Origin: Steinernema hermaphroditum
Lineage: Eukaryota > Nematoda > Chromadorea > Rhabditida > Steinernematidae
Length of the DNA: 64,000 nucleotides
Assembly (NCBI GenBank): GCA_030435675.1
Contig: CM059622.1
Coordinates: forward strand, 5,890,001 to 5,954,000
Reading direction: 5' to 3'
How positions within the stretch are numbered: the stretch's first letter is position 1; each line of letters opens with the position of its first letter. Under the pieces are notes generated by a model. That model was given only the letters and a program-made list of their open reading frames with translations. It was not told the DNA's origin and made no database searches. The position numbers and the translations under genes were made by a program. Shown piece after piece: positions 48,794-59,557 of this stretch.

Positions 48794-49611
48794 AAACAGC
48801 GTCTTTAGGGAAAACGTGATGGGACCTTTCTGACGGTACCCACCGTGGTTTTCACTCCTTTTTTCGGTTTGATGACAGCTCATACGTTTTTTTTTGCAAA
48901 AGTGTGGCTGCACGCTTTGTAGCTATCCTTGCGGTCCAACGTGTGTCTTATAAGTGCAGCATTATACCTTGCAGTGTTACATAGTTTGCAGTGTCTTAAA
49001 TTTTACATTTGAAATAACATACACTTACATATACAGGGTGCGTAATAAATACTGTAAGTTAACCAACTTTTCAATTTATCTTGATTTTTCGGTAATTTTT
49101 GTACCACTTCTGTTGTTATATTCGTATTCCTCGTCCTTTTTTGGTCTAGGATTGTTGTTCCCCCTACATTTCTCCTTGTCCCTTAGATAAAATGGTATCC
49201 CAAAATTACAAGTCCAGAGTTTTATGAAATGCTTTTATGAGATAGGTAGGATACAGATTTCCCAAATAGGTAAAAGAATTAGAACAGCCCGAAAAGCAAT
49301 GAACAGAGCAGGATCAAGCGGAATCGGGCTCGAACCTAAGTCAAGCCTAGATATTAGCCCTTGCACGAAAATGAATACTGGGCTCGCTTAACTCGCCTGC
49401 AACCTCAAATATTTAGATATAAGCCTAAGCCAAGCCTAGGTCTGGGACATATGCAAAGAGCATATAAGCTCGCTTCAACCTCAGATGTCTAGACATGAAT
49501 ATGACAACCCTGAACACATCGTATACATTTGCATGTATCAACAAGGAGTAAAAACCACGGTGGGTACCGTCGGAAAGGTCCCACCGCGTTTTCCCTGAAG
49601 ACGCTGTTTGG

Positions 49612-49698
49612 GGCGCAAGGGTCCGGGGCGCAAATGTCTGGGCGCAAATGTCTGGGGCGCAAATGTCCGGGGCGCAAATGTCTGGGGCGCAAGTGTCC
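49612..49698. repeat. 15-bp minisatellite, 6 units, inverted copy
   Basis: Reverse-complement copies of the 48614-48793 array. Unit variants, including the 14-nt unit, match left-arm units 1 and 8-12 in order. Confidence 0.88.
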
Positions 49699-49741
49699 TA
49701 GTACCGGGGGGACGGGCCATGAGATCTCGCCGAGGCTTCTT

Positions 49742-49931
49742 TTATTGCGGCGATTCGGACTCCGGGGCGGTCGCGTTGCGTCGTGGCTTCTGGTCTTCAG
49801 CCGGCGGCTCGGGGGCGTCGGATTCCTCGGCAGGGTCGGGGTCCTTCTCGTCGTCTTCGTGCTCCTCGCTCCATGCGATCTCCTTGAAGACGTCCTGCAC
49901 GACGGGGATGGCAGCGGCGAATCGGAGGCAT
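49742..49931 (-). CDS. Terminal exon of an unidentified acidic protein (partial)
   Basis: After the acceptor CATTTAG the frame reads CLRFAAAIPVVQDVFKEIAW, then an acidic Glu/Asp/Pro-rich tail (SEEHEDDEKDPDPAEESDAP...) to TAA at 49742-49744. Codon use matches real exons here. I could not find a convincing upstream donor: the next open stretch (about 49970-50160) would need a 23-nt intron. Either the upstream part is remote or the gene is broken. A foldback element sits 27 bp beyond its stop. Confidence 0.45.
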
Positions 49932-50474
49932 CTAAATGTATCATATTACAGTACCGGAAGTGGTGCGAGGCTTATCTGATCGGCGAGCCGCTCTGTTGCG
50001 AGGAACATCTGATCGCAATGTTTAGGGAATGAGCTAGTTTCCCGCATTGGGCTTTTTGTAGGCCCTCAACCCTTACACATGTTATCATTCTGACAGTATA
50101 CTGCACATCCGTGACGTTCAAATTCAGCAGAACTGTGCCTCCTTTTAGTGTTTGTCTGCTGGACAAATGCTCCAGACAGTGGCAATCACTAGTTCAAACA
50201 GAACTGCATGAAATTGGTCGGTTTCCCACCGCTTCACACTGATTCTTCACAAAAATAGCTTGTTTGTTGGCCAACGAAAGGAGATTCAACACCCTCCGTG
50301 CTTCCGGCAGATGACTCCAATCTTGACCACTTCTCTCTATCCGAAGAAAAGGTTTCGACTCACATCAGGAATACCTTTATACACTCCAATAATGACAAGC
50401 ATGATTATGATATGTACAACTCAAGAGGACACTTGAAAGACGTCGGGAATGCGCTCGTATACTGCAGTCAAAGT
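49932..50474. other. Unassigned stretch
   Basis: May contain upstream exons of the acidic-tail gene on the minus strand (open from about 50166 to 49972), but no start or clean splice chain is visible. Confidence 0.3.
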
Positions 50475-50729
50475 TCATTTTCGGCCGTGAAGATGCCAGT
50501 GGGGGAAGAGTCCGAGGAATCCGCGATGGAAATGCCAGTGAGGATAGTGGTGATGGTGATGATGATGGTAGGGATATCCATAGCCACCGTAGCCACCTCC
50601 GTAGCCGCCATAGCCACCGTATCCGCCATAGGGGTGATATCCACCGTAGGGGTGATATCCGTAGTATCCGTATTGGCCTTCAACGGAGACGCAGAAGAGG
50701 AGAAGAAGGAAGAGGAGAGCCGAGCTCAT
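50475..50729 (-). CDS. His-rich secreted peptide 1
   Basis: Single-exon gene, 84 aa. The signal peptide is MSSALLFLLLLFCVSVEG, followed by Gln-Tyr-Gly, then YGGYGGYGG-type repeats, a run of seven His and the C-terminal block PHWHFHRGFLGLFPHWHLH ending G-R-K. In-frame GTG and other codons lie upstream, but the ATG at 50729 gives the proper signal peptide and fits the TATA box at 50779-50785. It joins the Tyr/Gly-rich peptide style known from worm NLP/CNC antimicrobial peptides to a His-rich end not typical of them. C-terminal Gly before two basic residues could allow amidation. Function unknown: metal binding, cuticle or antimicrobial are all possible. Confidence 0.85.
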   Translation of the reverse strand: MSSALLFLLLLFCVSVEGQYGYYGYHPYGGYHPYGGYGGYGGYGGGYGGYGYPYHHHHHHHYPHWHFHRGFLGLFPHWHLHGRK

Positions 50730-51140
50730 GGCGAAGAAGGAACGCACGAAAACAGTACTGACTATTAGGGTCAGTGGGTTTTATAGACGCGAAGGGTATT
50801 GGACCGTCACGTGTGCCCCGGGGGCGTTTCCGTATTCCGCTAATTCGACCACGTTTTAGGTTCAGCGAAGAGTTTAAAAAGTGTGCGAGAATGAAATGAC
50901 GCGGCGGTCACAAATGGCGCCGCGGTGGGCGAACAAGGAAGGAACCGGTTGGGGATGGAAGGTTTGTTCGTTGTAGTACGAGCAAATTCTTCGAAATTCG
51001 ATGAAATGTTCGAAGAACAGAGACGTCTCGGGCTTTCTTCATGATTCATTCTCTTATTTATTGGATTGGCCACAATTAAAGCAAGATCATCAACAACCAA
51101 AAGCTGAAGGGCTTCGAGTTGAGTGGACAAGAGGTTGGCT
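50730..51140. other. Promoter region between peptide genes 1 and 2
   Basis: Holds the TATA box of peptide 1, the TTCGCTGAAC motif at 50860-50869 and the 3' UTR of peptide 2. No other gene. Confidence 0.5.
50779..50785 (-). promoter_or_regulatory. TATA box of peptide gene 1
   Basis: TATAAAA on the minus strand, 50 bp before the ATG. The motif TTCGCTGAAC, also found in the 55 kb peptide promoters, lies further up at 50860-50869. Confidence 0.6.
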
Positions 51141-51350
51141 TCATTTCTTGGCTCGGAGATGCATGTGCAAGTAGGGAAAGAAGGATCCAAGATGGAAGTC
51201 GAGGCCTGGGGGGTGATGATGGTGGTGAAAGTGATCGTGGTGGTGCTGGTGGTCATGGTCGTGGTAGTGGTAGTGGTAAGGTCGATCGTACCATCCCCAT
51301 TGAGCTTCGACGATGGCGAGGAGAAGGACTAGCAGGAGGAGAACTCTCAT
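51141..51350 (-). CDS. His-rich secreted peptide 2
   Basis: Single exon, 69 aa. The signal peptide is MRVLLLLVLLLAIVEA, followed by QWGWYDRPYHYHYHDHDHQ, a dense His/Asp region and a diverged form of the shared C-terminus (FHLGSFFPYLHMHLRAKK). His makes up about a third of the mature chain. The Trp-His core of the other members (GLFPHWH) is changed to SFFPYLH, so this is the most divergent His-rich member. TATA box at 51399-51406. Confidence 0.85.
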   Translation of the reverse strand: MRVLLLLVLLLAIVEAQWGWYDRPYHYHYHDHDHQHHHDHFHHHHHPPGLDFHLGSFFPYLHMHLRAKK

Positions 51351-51398
51351 TGGCCAGAGAAGGGAAAGTACGACTTTGAAAGGTCTCTCGGGCGTCGC

Positions 51399-51406
51399 CT
51401 TTTATA
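51399..51406 (-). promoter_or_regulatory. TATA box of peptide gene 2
   Basis: TATAAAAG on the minus strand about 50 bp before the ATG, followed by GGCGAC, as at peptide gene 3. A 12-bp palindrome AAGTTGCAACTT lies just upstream at about 51416. Confidence 0.6.
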
Positions 51407-51694
51407 AGTCCATCGAAGTTGCAACTTACGCACTGAAGTTCGCGGAATCGCCGAGAATTCGCCGATTCGCCGAGTGGAATCTGCAGAGCTGACGTAAAAA
51501 AGGGCGAAAAGGAACGTTGTAGTAAAATGCACTTTGAGGGGAAGTGAGAAGAAGATAATACATGTGACACGAACATGTGACAAAGGTCGTTTCACGAACA
51601 TGTGACAAAAAGAAACATTTCAAAGAGCATTTCACTCCTCTAACTAGATACTTTGAAACAAAAGATCTAGGAAGACGTACAGAAAACACAACAT

Positions 51695-52552
51695 CTACTT
51701 TTGGTCGGTCGTTTCCATCGCATCGATAAGCATAGCGAGCCCGTCTACCGTAATCTTCCCGTCGGGTTTCCAGTTCAGAATCGCCTGGGCGCAGACGGCG
51801 GAGAGTTCCTTCGAGATCGGGAAATCCGTCGGCATCTGAGTGAACACGTTGTACCACGGCGGCCTCTGTCGGTACCTTAACACGGCGGGGTTATGGTATC
51901 CACCAGGGAAAAGAAGTTATGCCTGATATTCACCACATAGGGTACGGTAGTCGTGCGGAAGAACCAGCCGAGGCGATGCTTCTCGGGCAGGGCGACCTTT
52001 CCGTTGAGTTGCGGGAGCGCTTCGGCGGCGAAGCGAAGGATCTGGATGTCGAAGCGAGAGCTCTTCATCGGAGATGCATTCCGGGTGATCTGAGGCGGGT
52101 TACTGTAGCCGAGATATTATGTGGGATACCGTACTCTGATGTCCACGAAGGACTTCCCGTCGATGACTGCCTGTACGGGGTGCACTCTGAAGATGCTTGG
52201 AGATGTGGTGAGCACCCGGAAGACGACCGGGAAGTCGGCTTCGTTGCAGAGTCGATGCGTGTGGTCCATCGCTTCGTTGTCGAGCACCCACACGAGATTC
52301 GGCTTCACGCGCACGTTGATGTCCTCGATACCTCGAAGGCGCTTTTCCTGTGGCGGTTGCTGTTTGACAGGAGTCTAAAGAAGACGTTTGGGGAACACAG
52401 GAGGCCCTTACCTCCAAACCAGTGCTCGCCGGCTGGGGAATCTGGTCTTTTCCAGAGGGTTTGACCCTGTCTATCTTCTCGGAGAGTTCCCAATCGGAGC
52501 TTTCCTTGTGTGACTGAGCACCCTCCATGGGGGTCTTCGGCTGCGAAGTCAT
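51695..52552 (-). CDS. MSP-domain protein
   Basis: The start at 52552 directly follows TTTTCCAG, a likely spliced-leader site. A low-complexity N-terminus (MTSQPKTPMEGAQSHKESSD...) precedes the domain. The segment INVRVKPNLVWVLDNEAMDH then FPVVFRVLTTSPSIFRVHPV followed by GKSFVDIRV has the immunoglobulin-like strand pattern of major sperm protein domains. Later exons (RFDIQILRFAAEALPQLNGK; RPPWYNVFTQMPTDFP...) end at TAG 51695-51697. Introns after 52412 and near 52120 and 51930. The last acceptor (CGACAG before RPPWYNVF) was chosen to hold frame and is the least certain join. MSP-domain proteins act as sperm cytoskeletal or signalling factors, or as membrane-contact adaptors; which applies is unknown. 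Confidence 0.72.
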
Positions 52553-53059
52553 CTGGAAAAGACGGCCGATCAGCAGAGAGGAGAACGCTGGAATGACCAG
52601 GCAAAGCTCTGTGGGACAAGGCCTGGCTTCTTGCAAACTGTCTAGAAGTTTCAGATTCAAATGCAAAATGGAAACATATTTATAGAAAGCTTTGCTGTTT
52701 CTGTGATGACCTTTCCGGGATACGGTCCCGAATCACTTTCTCCACTGTAGAAGTCCGACCCACAGAAAAGGCGATTCATTGATAGACGAAGCAATGATTG
52801 ATGGTCACTGCGCGCCAAGAGAAACATTCCAATCGAATCACAAGGACTTCTAGACGTTTCTGAGATTACCTCGGCATTCCAACGGTTGAATAGCTCTTCT
52901 ACCGTACAATGTGCCTCATAATTGAATGCCTTGAATGCACCAAACAGACCGTGGAATCGTTTATTACACAAATCTTAAAGCAATAGGGGTGTTATTAACA
53001 TCAGAAAGCTGAGATGCTTCGAGTCTGCTGAAAGACTGCTGGACAGAGGTCACTGGAGT

Positions 53060-53302
53060 TCACTTCCTGGCGCGGTAATGCACGTGCCAGTGAGGGAAGA
53101 GTCCGAGGAACCCTCCGTGGAAGTCCCAGTGAGGCGGATGGTGGTAGTAGTGGTCATGGTAGTGATGGTGGAAATGGTCGTCGAAGTCGTAGTCTTCGTG
53201 GTGATGGAAGTGATCGTGGTAGTAGTGGTCATATCCCCACTGCGCTTCGACGAAGGCGACGGCGGCGAGGAGAAGTAGGAAGAAGGTGGCAGAAGATCTC
53301 AT
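53060..53302 (-). CDS. His-rich secreted peptide 3
   Basis: Single exon, 80 aa. The signal peptide is MRSSATFFLLLLAAVAFVEA, followed by QWGYDHYYHDHFHHHEDYD, alternating His, Asp and Tyr, then the shared end PPHWDFHGGFLGLFPHWHVH and Y-R-A-R-K. The His/Asp alternation suggests divalent metal or pH-dependent binding, which is inference. TATA-like CATAAAAG at 53350-53357 and the same GAGGCGAC run as peptide 2. Confidence 0.87.
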   Translation of the reverse strand: MRSSATFFLLLLAAVAFVEAQWGYDHYYHDHFHHHEDYDFDDHFHHHYHDHYYHHPPHWDFHGGFLGLFPHWHVHYRARK

Positions 53303-53349
53303 CGGAAGGAAAGCAAAAAAGACTTTGAACGTCTTTTCCACTGTCGCCT

Positions 53350-53357
53350 CTTTTATG
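53350..53357 (-). promoter_or_regulatory. TATA-like box of peptide gene 3
   Basis: CATAAAAG on the minus strand about 50 bp before the ATG, in the same position as in the sister genes. Confidence 0.5.
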
Positions 53358-53675
53358 CGCGCGTTTGAGTTCGCGACCGGTTACAGTTTAAAGCGTTTTC
53401 AACTCGCGTTCCCCAAACGCAAAGCGAAAGATCAAATGGAGAATGGTTCGGTGAGCGAGGTCGCCGCGGGTCAGACGTGGAATGGCGAAAGTGTCGCCGG
53501 AACGTGCACTTTTGAGGGGAACGTGAATGAAAATATGATTAATGATTGTTGTCATGTGTGGGAAGCAGGCGTTGCTTACAAAAGAATCGCAAAATCTTGA
53601 TCTCTTATTCAAACCCAACTCACGTATGCGACATTAAATACAAAGGCTTCTCACAAGGACGATTCGCTGCGGTCG

Positions 53676-54624
53676 TCAGCCGATCGATCCGAGGCGCTGT
53701 AGAACCGTTCCTCTGCTTCCAGTTCTACGGTGGATTCCATAAGCGATGAATATGGCTCTCTGAAAAGTAAGCGCTAGTTCGAGTCCCAAATAGCAAAACG
53801 AACTCGGAGAAGGTGTCCACGAGTTCGCCAGCGATTCGTAGCACCTCAGCTGCGCTCTTCACCTTCCTCTCGAGCTTGTGTACCATCGTGTTCGTCACGG
53901 GCACGGCCAAAGAACAGGTGCATTGCATATCAGTCGACTCCGCACTCAGATTGACACTCGACTTGCTCTTCTGCTTCATCTTCGCTCCGTCGTTTTCGAT
54001 CGTTTCTGCCGAGAGGGAGATCGTCGGGTCGCTACGACTTTTCGAGACAAGAGTCTACAAGGTCATAAATTATCATGAAAAATTATCACGTTTTCAAGAA
54101 TACGAGATGAGGCTTGATCTGAAGCTGTGGATGTACGCGGAAGCTCGCCCAACTGAAAATATCGAAGAGGCTCATCTTGAAGAAGAAGTGTCCCATGGCA
54201 GCGATCGGCAGGAACAGCAGGATCTGAAACACGACGGTCAGCTTCAATGAAAACAGCACAATCCCCACCTCCTTCTTCATTTTGGCGACTCCCACGAGCA
54301 GTGCGGTGAGGACCGTCGCCAGCGGACTGTTGAAGCTGCCGCGACGAATTTCTTTCACCAGGGGATGCAGAAGAGCGAAGAGGACGCCGATGTGGATTAC
54401 GACGTAGGCGCAGAGCATGTTGAACGGATTCCGCAACGGCGATGGAAGGTGCCTATGCTGGAATGAAGCGAAAAGAAAGCTGAATATGGAAGAGAGAAAC
54501 TTACAATTTTGTGGTGAAACTTCAAGACTGCGGCCTTCCAGTCGAACGACGGATTCAAAGCAGTGACGAAGCACGCAATGGCTCTGCGGATGCAGCTTCT
54601 GTTCTCCAGAGCGACCATGTCCAA
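53676..54624 (-). CDS. Multi-pass membrane protein, unrecognised
   Basis: The start at 54624 (MDMVALENRSCIRRAIACFV...) leads, after an intron at about 54504-54461, into HRHLPSPLRNPFNMLCAYVV and a membrane region: AYVVIHIGVLFALLHPL, SPLATVLTALLVGVAK, IVLFSLKLTVVFQILLFLPI and MGHFFFKMSLFDIFSW. After an intron (donor GTACAT; acceptor near 54056) comes a Ser/Lys/Glu-rich tail (TLVSKSRSDPTISLSAETIE) with a coiled stretch (MVHKLERKVKSAAEVLRIAG). The last exon after TTTTCAG ends at TGA 53676-53678. No family recognised. The position between peptide genes may be chance. The C-terminal join is uncertain. Confidence 0.55.
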
Positions 54625-54979
54625 TGGAACGACTTTCGATCAAATGAGGCAGCGGAAGGCGAGCGAGAGGGAATAAGCGTCTGTCTGGAACACTGTCTCT
54701 CTGCCATCTAAGACAGTCTGAACAGCGGTCAGTTAATGAAGAAGAAATGTTGCTGCCATTCCAGACAGTTTTCAGGCGTTCCTCCTGAGTGGACGCAGAC
54801 AACCTGTCTACCTGTCTAGAAAATGTTTGCCAAATGAGAGCTGTACCTTCAACTGTGTGTTTTTTCCTAAAGTCTCCACTCTCACTTGAGGCCCACATGC
54901 CCTTGAGGACATTTGCATTGCACAGATTTATTTGAAATCCCAGTTCTTTTGTAGTCATACGGTGTCATGTCGATAAGAC

Positions 54980-55165
54980 TCATTTCTTTCCATAGTAGTA
55001 GGGGTAGTTGTAGTTGTAGCCTTGATAACCGTAGGAAGGATACCCGCCATGGCCGTAATTTCCGTAGCTTCCATAGTAGTTGTTGTATCCACCGTATCCG
55101 TATTGGGCTTCGGCAACCGAAGCGATGAGGGCGAGGACAAAGAAGATGCAGAGAAGAGTATTCAT
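54980..55165 (-). CDS. Gly/Tyr-rich secreted peptide (NLP/CNC-like)
   Basis: Single exon, 61 aa. The signal peptide is MNTLLCIFFVLALIASVAEA, followed by QYGYGGYNNYYGSYGNYGHG and YNYNYPYYYGKK. It lacks the His-rich C-terminal block of its neighbours but shares the A-Q-Y-G mature start, gene form and promoter. The composition resembles nematode NLP/caenacin antimicrobial peptides, which are epidermal. The terminal Gly-Lys-Lys could be processed to an amide. Divergent from peptide 5 with a mirrored promoter. Confidence 0.85.
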   Translation of the reverse strand: MNTLLCIFFVLALIASVAEAQYGYGGYNNYYGSYGNYGHGGYPSYGYQGYNYNYPYYYGKK

Positions 55166-55216
55166 GGTGAACTGTGAACGAAAGCGAACGGTGAATCTGA
55201 GGACAGAACGGCCATA

Positions 55217-55224
55217 CTTTTATA
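55217..55224 (-). promoter_or_regulatory. TATA box of the Gly/Tyr-rich peptide gene
   Basis: TATAAAAG on the minus strand about 52 bp before the ATG. Confidence 0.6.
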
Positions 55225-55297
55225 TGCGAGCGGATGACCGTAATCGCAAAACAACTAGACGTTTAGTTTATAGTTTAGGACTTGCAGTTTAGAGTGT

Positions 55298-55360
55298 TTT
55301 CGGGAAATTCGTCAAACTGACCTTTTGCGCTAGTCGTTCAGCGAACGATTTATGAAATGC
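55298..55360 (-). promoter_or_regulatory. Inverted promoter repeat, left arm
   Basis: Read on the minus strand it matches the right arm at 55720-55783: GCATTTC.ATAAA, CGTTCGCTGAACG and GTCAGTTTGACGAATTTC with few changes. It lies about 75 bp upstream of this gene's TATA box. Confidence 0.75.
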
Positions 55361-55719
55361 ATTTCTTTGCAGCGATAAACGCGTTTTTGTGACAAGCGCG
55401 ATCAGTGAAATTGTGCTGATTACTGTAGAATTCAGGTTCTTCTTTTCATTTTCAACATTTCAAAATTGAAGTACATGTTTACACTTCTCAAAAATGTCTT
55501 TCCTCTCATGACAAATCGTTGGCAGAAACAGCGGCAGTCCTCAACAATAACTAATGTGACAAAGAATAGCGAAGAAGTTGCTTTCTCTCGGTCACTTTCT
55601 GCACCGAAAATGCGTTGTTTGCACCGCAGGTGTTTGATCACTTCCTCTGATCGAAAAGTTCGTCGATCTCTCAACTTCGATGATCGAACAAAACACGTTC
55701 ATTCGTTTTCCAAACTCGT

Positions 55720-55783
55720 GCATTTCTATAAACCGTTCGCTGAACGCCGCGTGGAAGGGTCAGTTTGACGAATTTCTCGAAAA
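55720..55783 (+). promoter_or_regulatory. Inverted promoter repeat, right arm
   Basis: Counterpart of the left arm at 55298-55360, about 53 bp upstream of the TATA box of peptide 5. Contains the dyad GTCA-GTT-TGAC and TTCGCTGAAC. Confidence 0.75.
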
Positions 55784-55835
55784 TGATTCCCCACGTGCTT
55801 CCGCGTTTGACTGCTACGGTCAAGAGATCGAATAG

Positions 55836-55843
55836 TATAAAAG
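55836..55843 (+). promoter_or_regulatory. TATA box of peptide gene 5
   Basis: TATAAAAG, 34 bp before the ATG at 55877. Confidence 0.65.
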
Positions 55844-55876
55844 GAGGCAGAACACAGCCATTCCACAACCTGAACT

Positions 55877-56080
55877 ATGAACAGAACCCTCTGCGTTCTT
55901 CTCATCCTCTCCTTCGCCCTTCTCTTCACCGAAGCCCAGTACTACGGATATGGCTATCCTTATTACGGTCATTACGGCTACCCTTCCTACGGCCACTATC
56001 ACTATCACTATCCTCACTGGCACCTTCACCGAGGATTCCTAGGACTCTTCCCTCATTGGCACTGGCACGATAGAAAATAA
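55877..56080 (+). CDS. His-rich secreted peptide 5
   Basis: Single exon, 67 aa. The signal peptide is MNRTLCVLLILSFALLFTEA, followed by QYYGYGYPYYGHYGYPSYGH, then YHYHYPHWHLHRGFLGLF and PHWHWHDRK. It is the clearest link between the Tyr/Gly repeat half and the His/Trp end: its middle resembles the neighbour at 54980 and its C-terminus resembles peptide 1. The only cluster member on the plus strand. A poly(A) signal AATAAA lies at 56132. Confidence 0.87.
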   Translation: MNRTLCVLLILSFALLFTEAQYYGYGYPYYGHYGYPSYGHYHYHYPHWHLHRGFLGLFPHWHWHDRK

Positions 56081-56731
56081 ACCGTAATTATTGCTCGATA
56101 TTGTATTCCCATGGTTAAGGACGATAAAAAAAATAAATGATTCAAAAAAAAACGAACCACAGGAACAATGATCAATCAATTTGGGGAAATACGAGAACAA
56201 CAATAGAAACGCAAACAGACAAAAGCAACCAGAGCGAAAAAAAAATACGGTGAGCTACAGGTCGCGGCCTTGAAAGTGAGTGGGTCTTGCAACGAATTAT
56301 TCTGATACGCATTTGTCATTCACTCACCAGCAAGTGGACCGAAGCTCCCTCTTTTTTCAGATATCTATGTCCGAAAGTTTTGTCTTGCTTTCGAGAGTTT
56401 TGAAGAGTCACAACCACAACCCTTCCACACTTACAAGACAGTCCAATTGCAAGACTTAGAATTTGTCCGTCTGCTTTTGGTCCATCGATGTGTCTGCTTG
56501 TGTCTGCTAGACACTGCTTTGAGTACATGATAATAATGAGACATTCATTTCGCGCGTTTTCAACCGAGTGAATCGGTTGACTGCGCTCGATTTCGAACTG
56601 AACTGGCGGCGCCAGGGAGCTGCATAGAGCGCGTTGTGGTCTCTGCCACGCAGTTTTTTCGGTTCGTGCGGAAGGAAGTTGGAAGGCTCCTCTCCATTAA
56701 TCGGTCCATTTTCAGGAGACTAGGAAAATTA
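56081..56731. other. Intergenic DNA between peptide 5 and the deubiquitinase
   Basis: AT-rich 3' flank of peptide 5 (AATAAA at 56132-56137), then the promoter of the USP gene. The USP start is preceded by CCATTTTCAG at 56705-56714, a likely spliced-leader site. Confidence 0.5.
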
Positions 56732-58928
<2,197 letters not shown>

Positions 58929-58977
58929 GTTACTGCTTTATATTATCTGTCTTTTGTAATGCACAAATTAAGTAATC

Positions 58978-58983
58978 AATAAA
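58978..58983 (+). terminator. Polyadenylation signal of the USP gene
   Basis: AATAAA, 50 bp after the stop. The opposing gene ends at 59095. Confidence 0.6.
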
Positions 58984-59094
58984 TTTCAATTCCCGTTTGG
59001 CCTGTTGGATGTGAAATCCGATTTATTAGCATCGCTCATGTTACCGTGCCACATGAAAACGCTCGTAATTCAGCTTCTGGGATCGGTGGCCTTC

Positions 59095-59497
59095 TTAGGC
59101 GCCATCTCCGACGTTAACGTCCTCGTAGTTGTCGCCGCCGTCGGCCGCGTCTGCCTTCTGAGTCGCCTCGCCCATTTTCGACTTCGCCTCGCCCATCTTC
59201 GACTTCGCCTCGTCGCCCTTCTTCTCTTCAGGCTTCTTTTCTTCCTGAAATTTACACAGAATTACCCAATCCAATTTGAGAATAGAAACTCACCGGCTTC
59301 GCAGCGGCAGCTGGAGCACCGGGTTTGGCTGCGGCTGGAGCGGCCGCACCTCCGACAGGAGCAGCAACAGCACCTGGTTTGGCGCCCGGGGCAGCTGCAG
59401 ACGACTTCTTCTTTGAGGCGCAGAAGGCGTTCATCGACACGAGGGGCGCCAGGAGCGCGAGCGCGTGGATCACGGCGAAGACGATCAGCCCCAGCAT
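59095..59497 (-). CDS. Small Ala/Pro-rich single-TM protein
   Basis: Exons 59497-59294 and 59244-59095 join in phase 0; 117 aa from this Met. An N-terminal hydrophobic anchor (MLGLIVFAVIHALALLAPLV) precedes KKKSSAAAPGAKPGAVAAPV-type low complexity. The charged C-terminus has near repeats GDEAKSKM, GEAKSKM and GEATQKA and ends NYEDVNVGDGA. The frame stays open upstream (IHRIEKRSTSV), so the true start may lie in an unseen 5' exon; a TTTCCATCAG acceptor occurs near 59557. Family unknown. Confidence 0.6.
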
Positions 59498-59557
59498 GAC
59501 AACGGAGGTCGACCGCTTCTCAATTCGATGAATCGACACACTATCGCCGAGATCTGA

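Larger units (their letters stand above)
48610..49701. mobile_element. Foldback element with minisatellite in its inverted repeats
   Basis: Both ends consist of 15-bp units (GACATTTGCGCCCCA and variants) followed by a unique stretch (AACAGCGTCTTTAGGGAAAA and on to the ACGGTACCCACCGTGG block), in inverted orientation. The left arm (48614-48857) has 12 units, the right arm (about 49548-49698) has six. About 690 bp of non-coding DNA lies between. The element is bracketed by a perfect 14-bp direct repeat, TACCGGGGGGACGG, at 48596-48609 and 49702-49715. No transposase, so non-autonomous. The class is unknown. Confidence 0.75.

Noticed and set aside
48519..48913. Open frames with M-S-G-A-Q or G-A-N-V-W repeats
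   Set aside because: The array has a 15-bp period, so all frames stay open and give periodic peptides. There is no signal peptide, start context or conserved flank.
48614..49698. CRISPR-like array
   Set aside because: The 15-bp units are contiguous with no spacers, and the genome is eukaryotic.
53770..53800. tRNA-like GTTCGAGTCCC
   Set aside because: No cloverleaf can be formed around it, and it lies in a probable intron.
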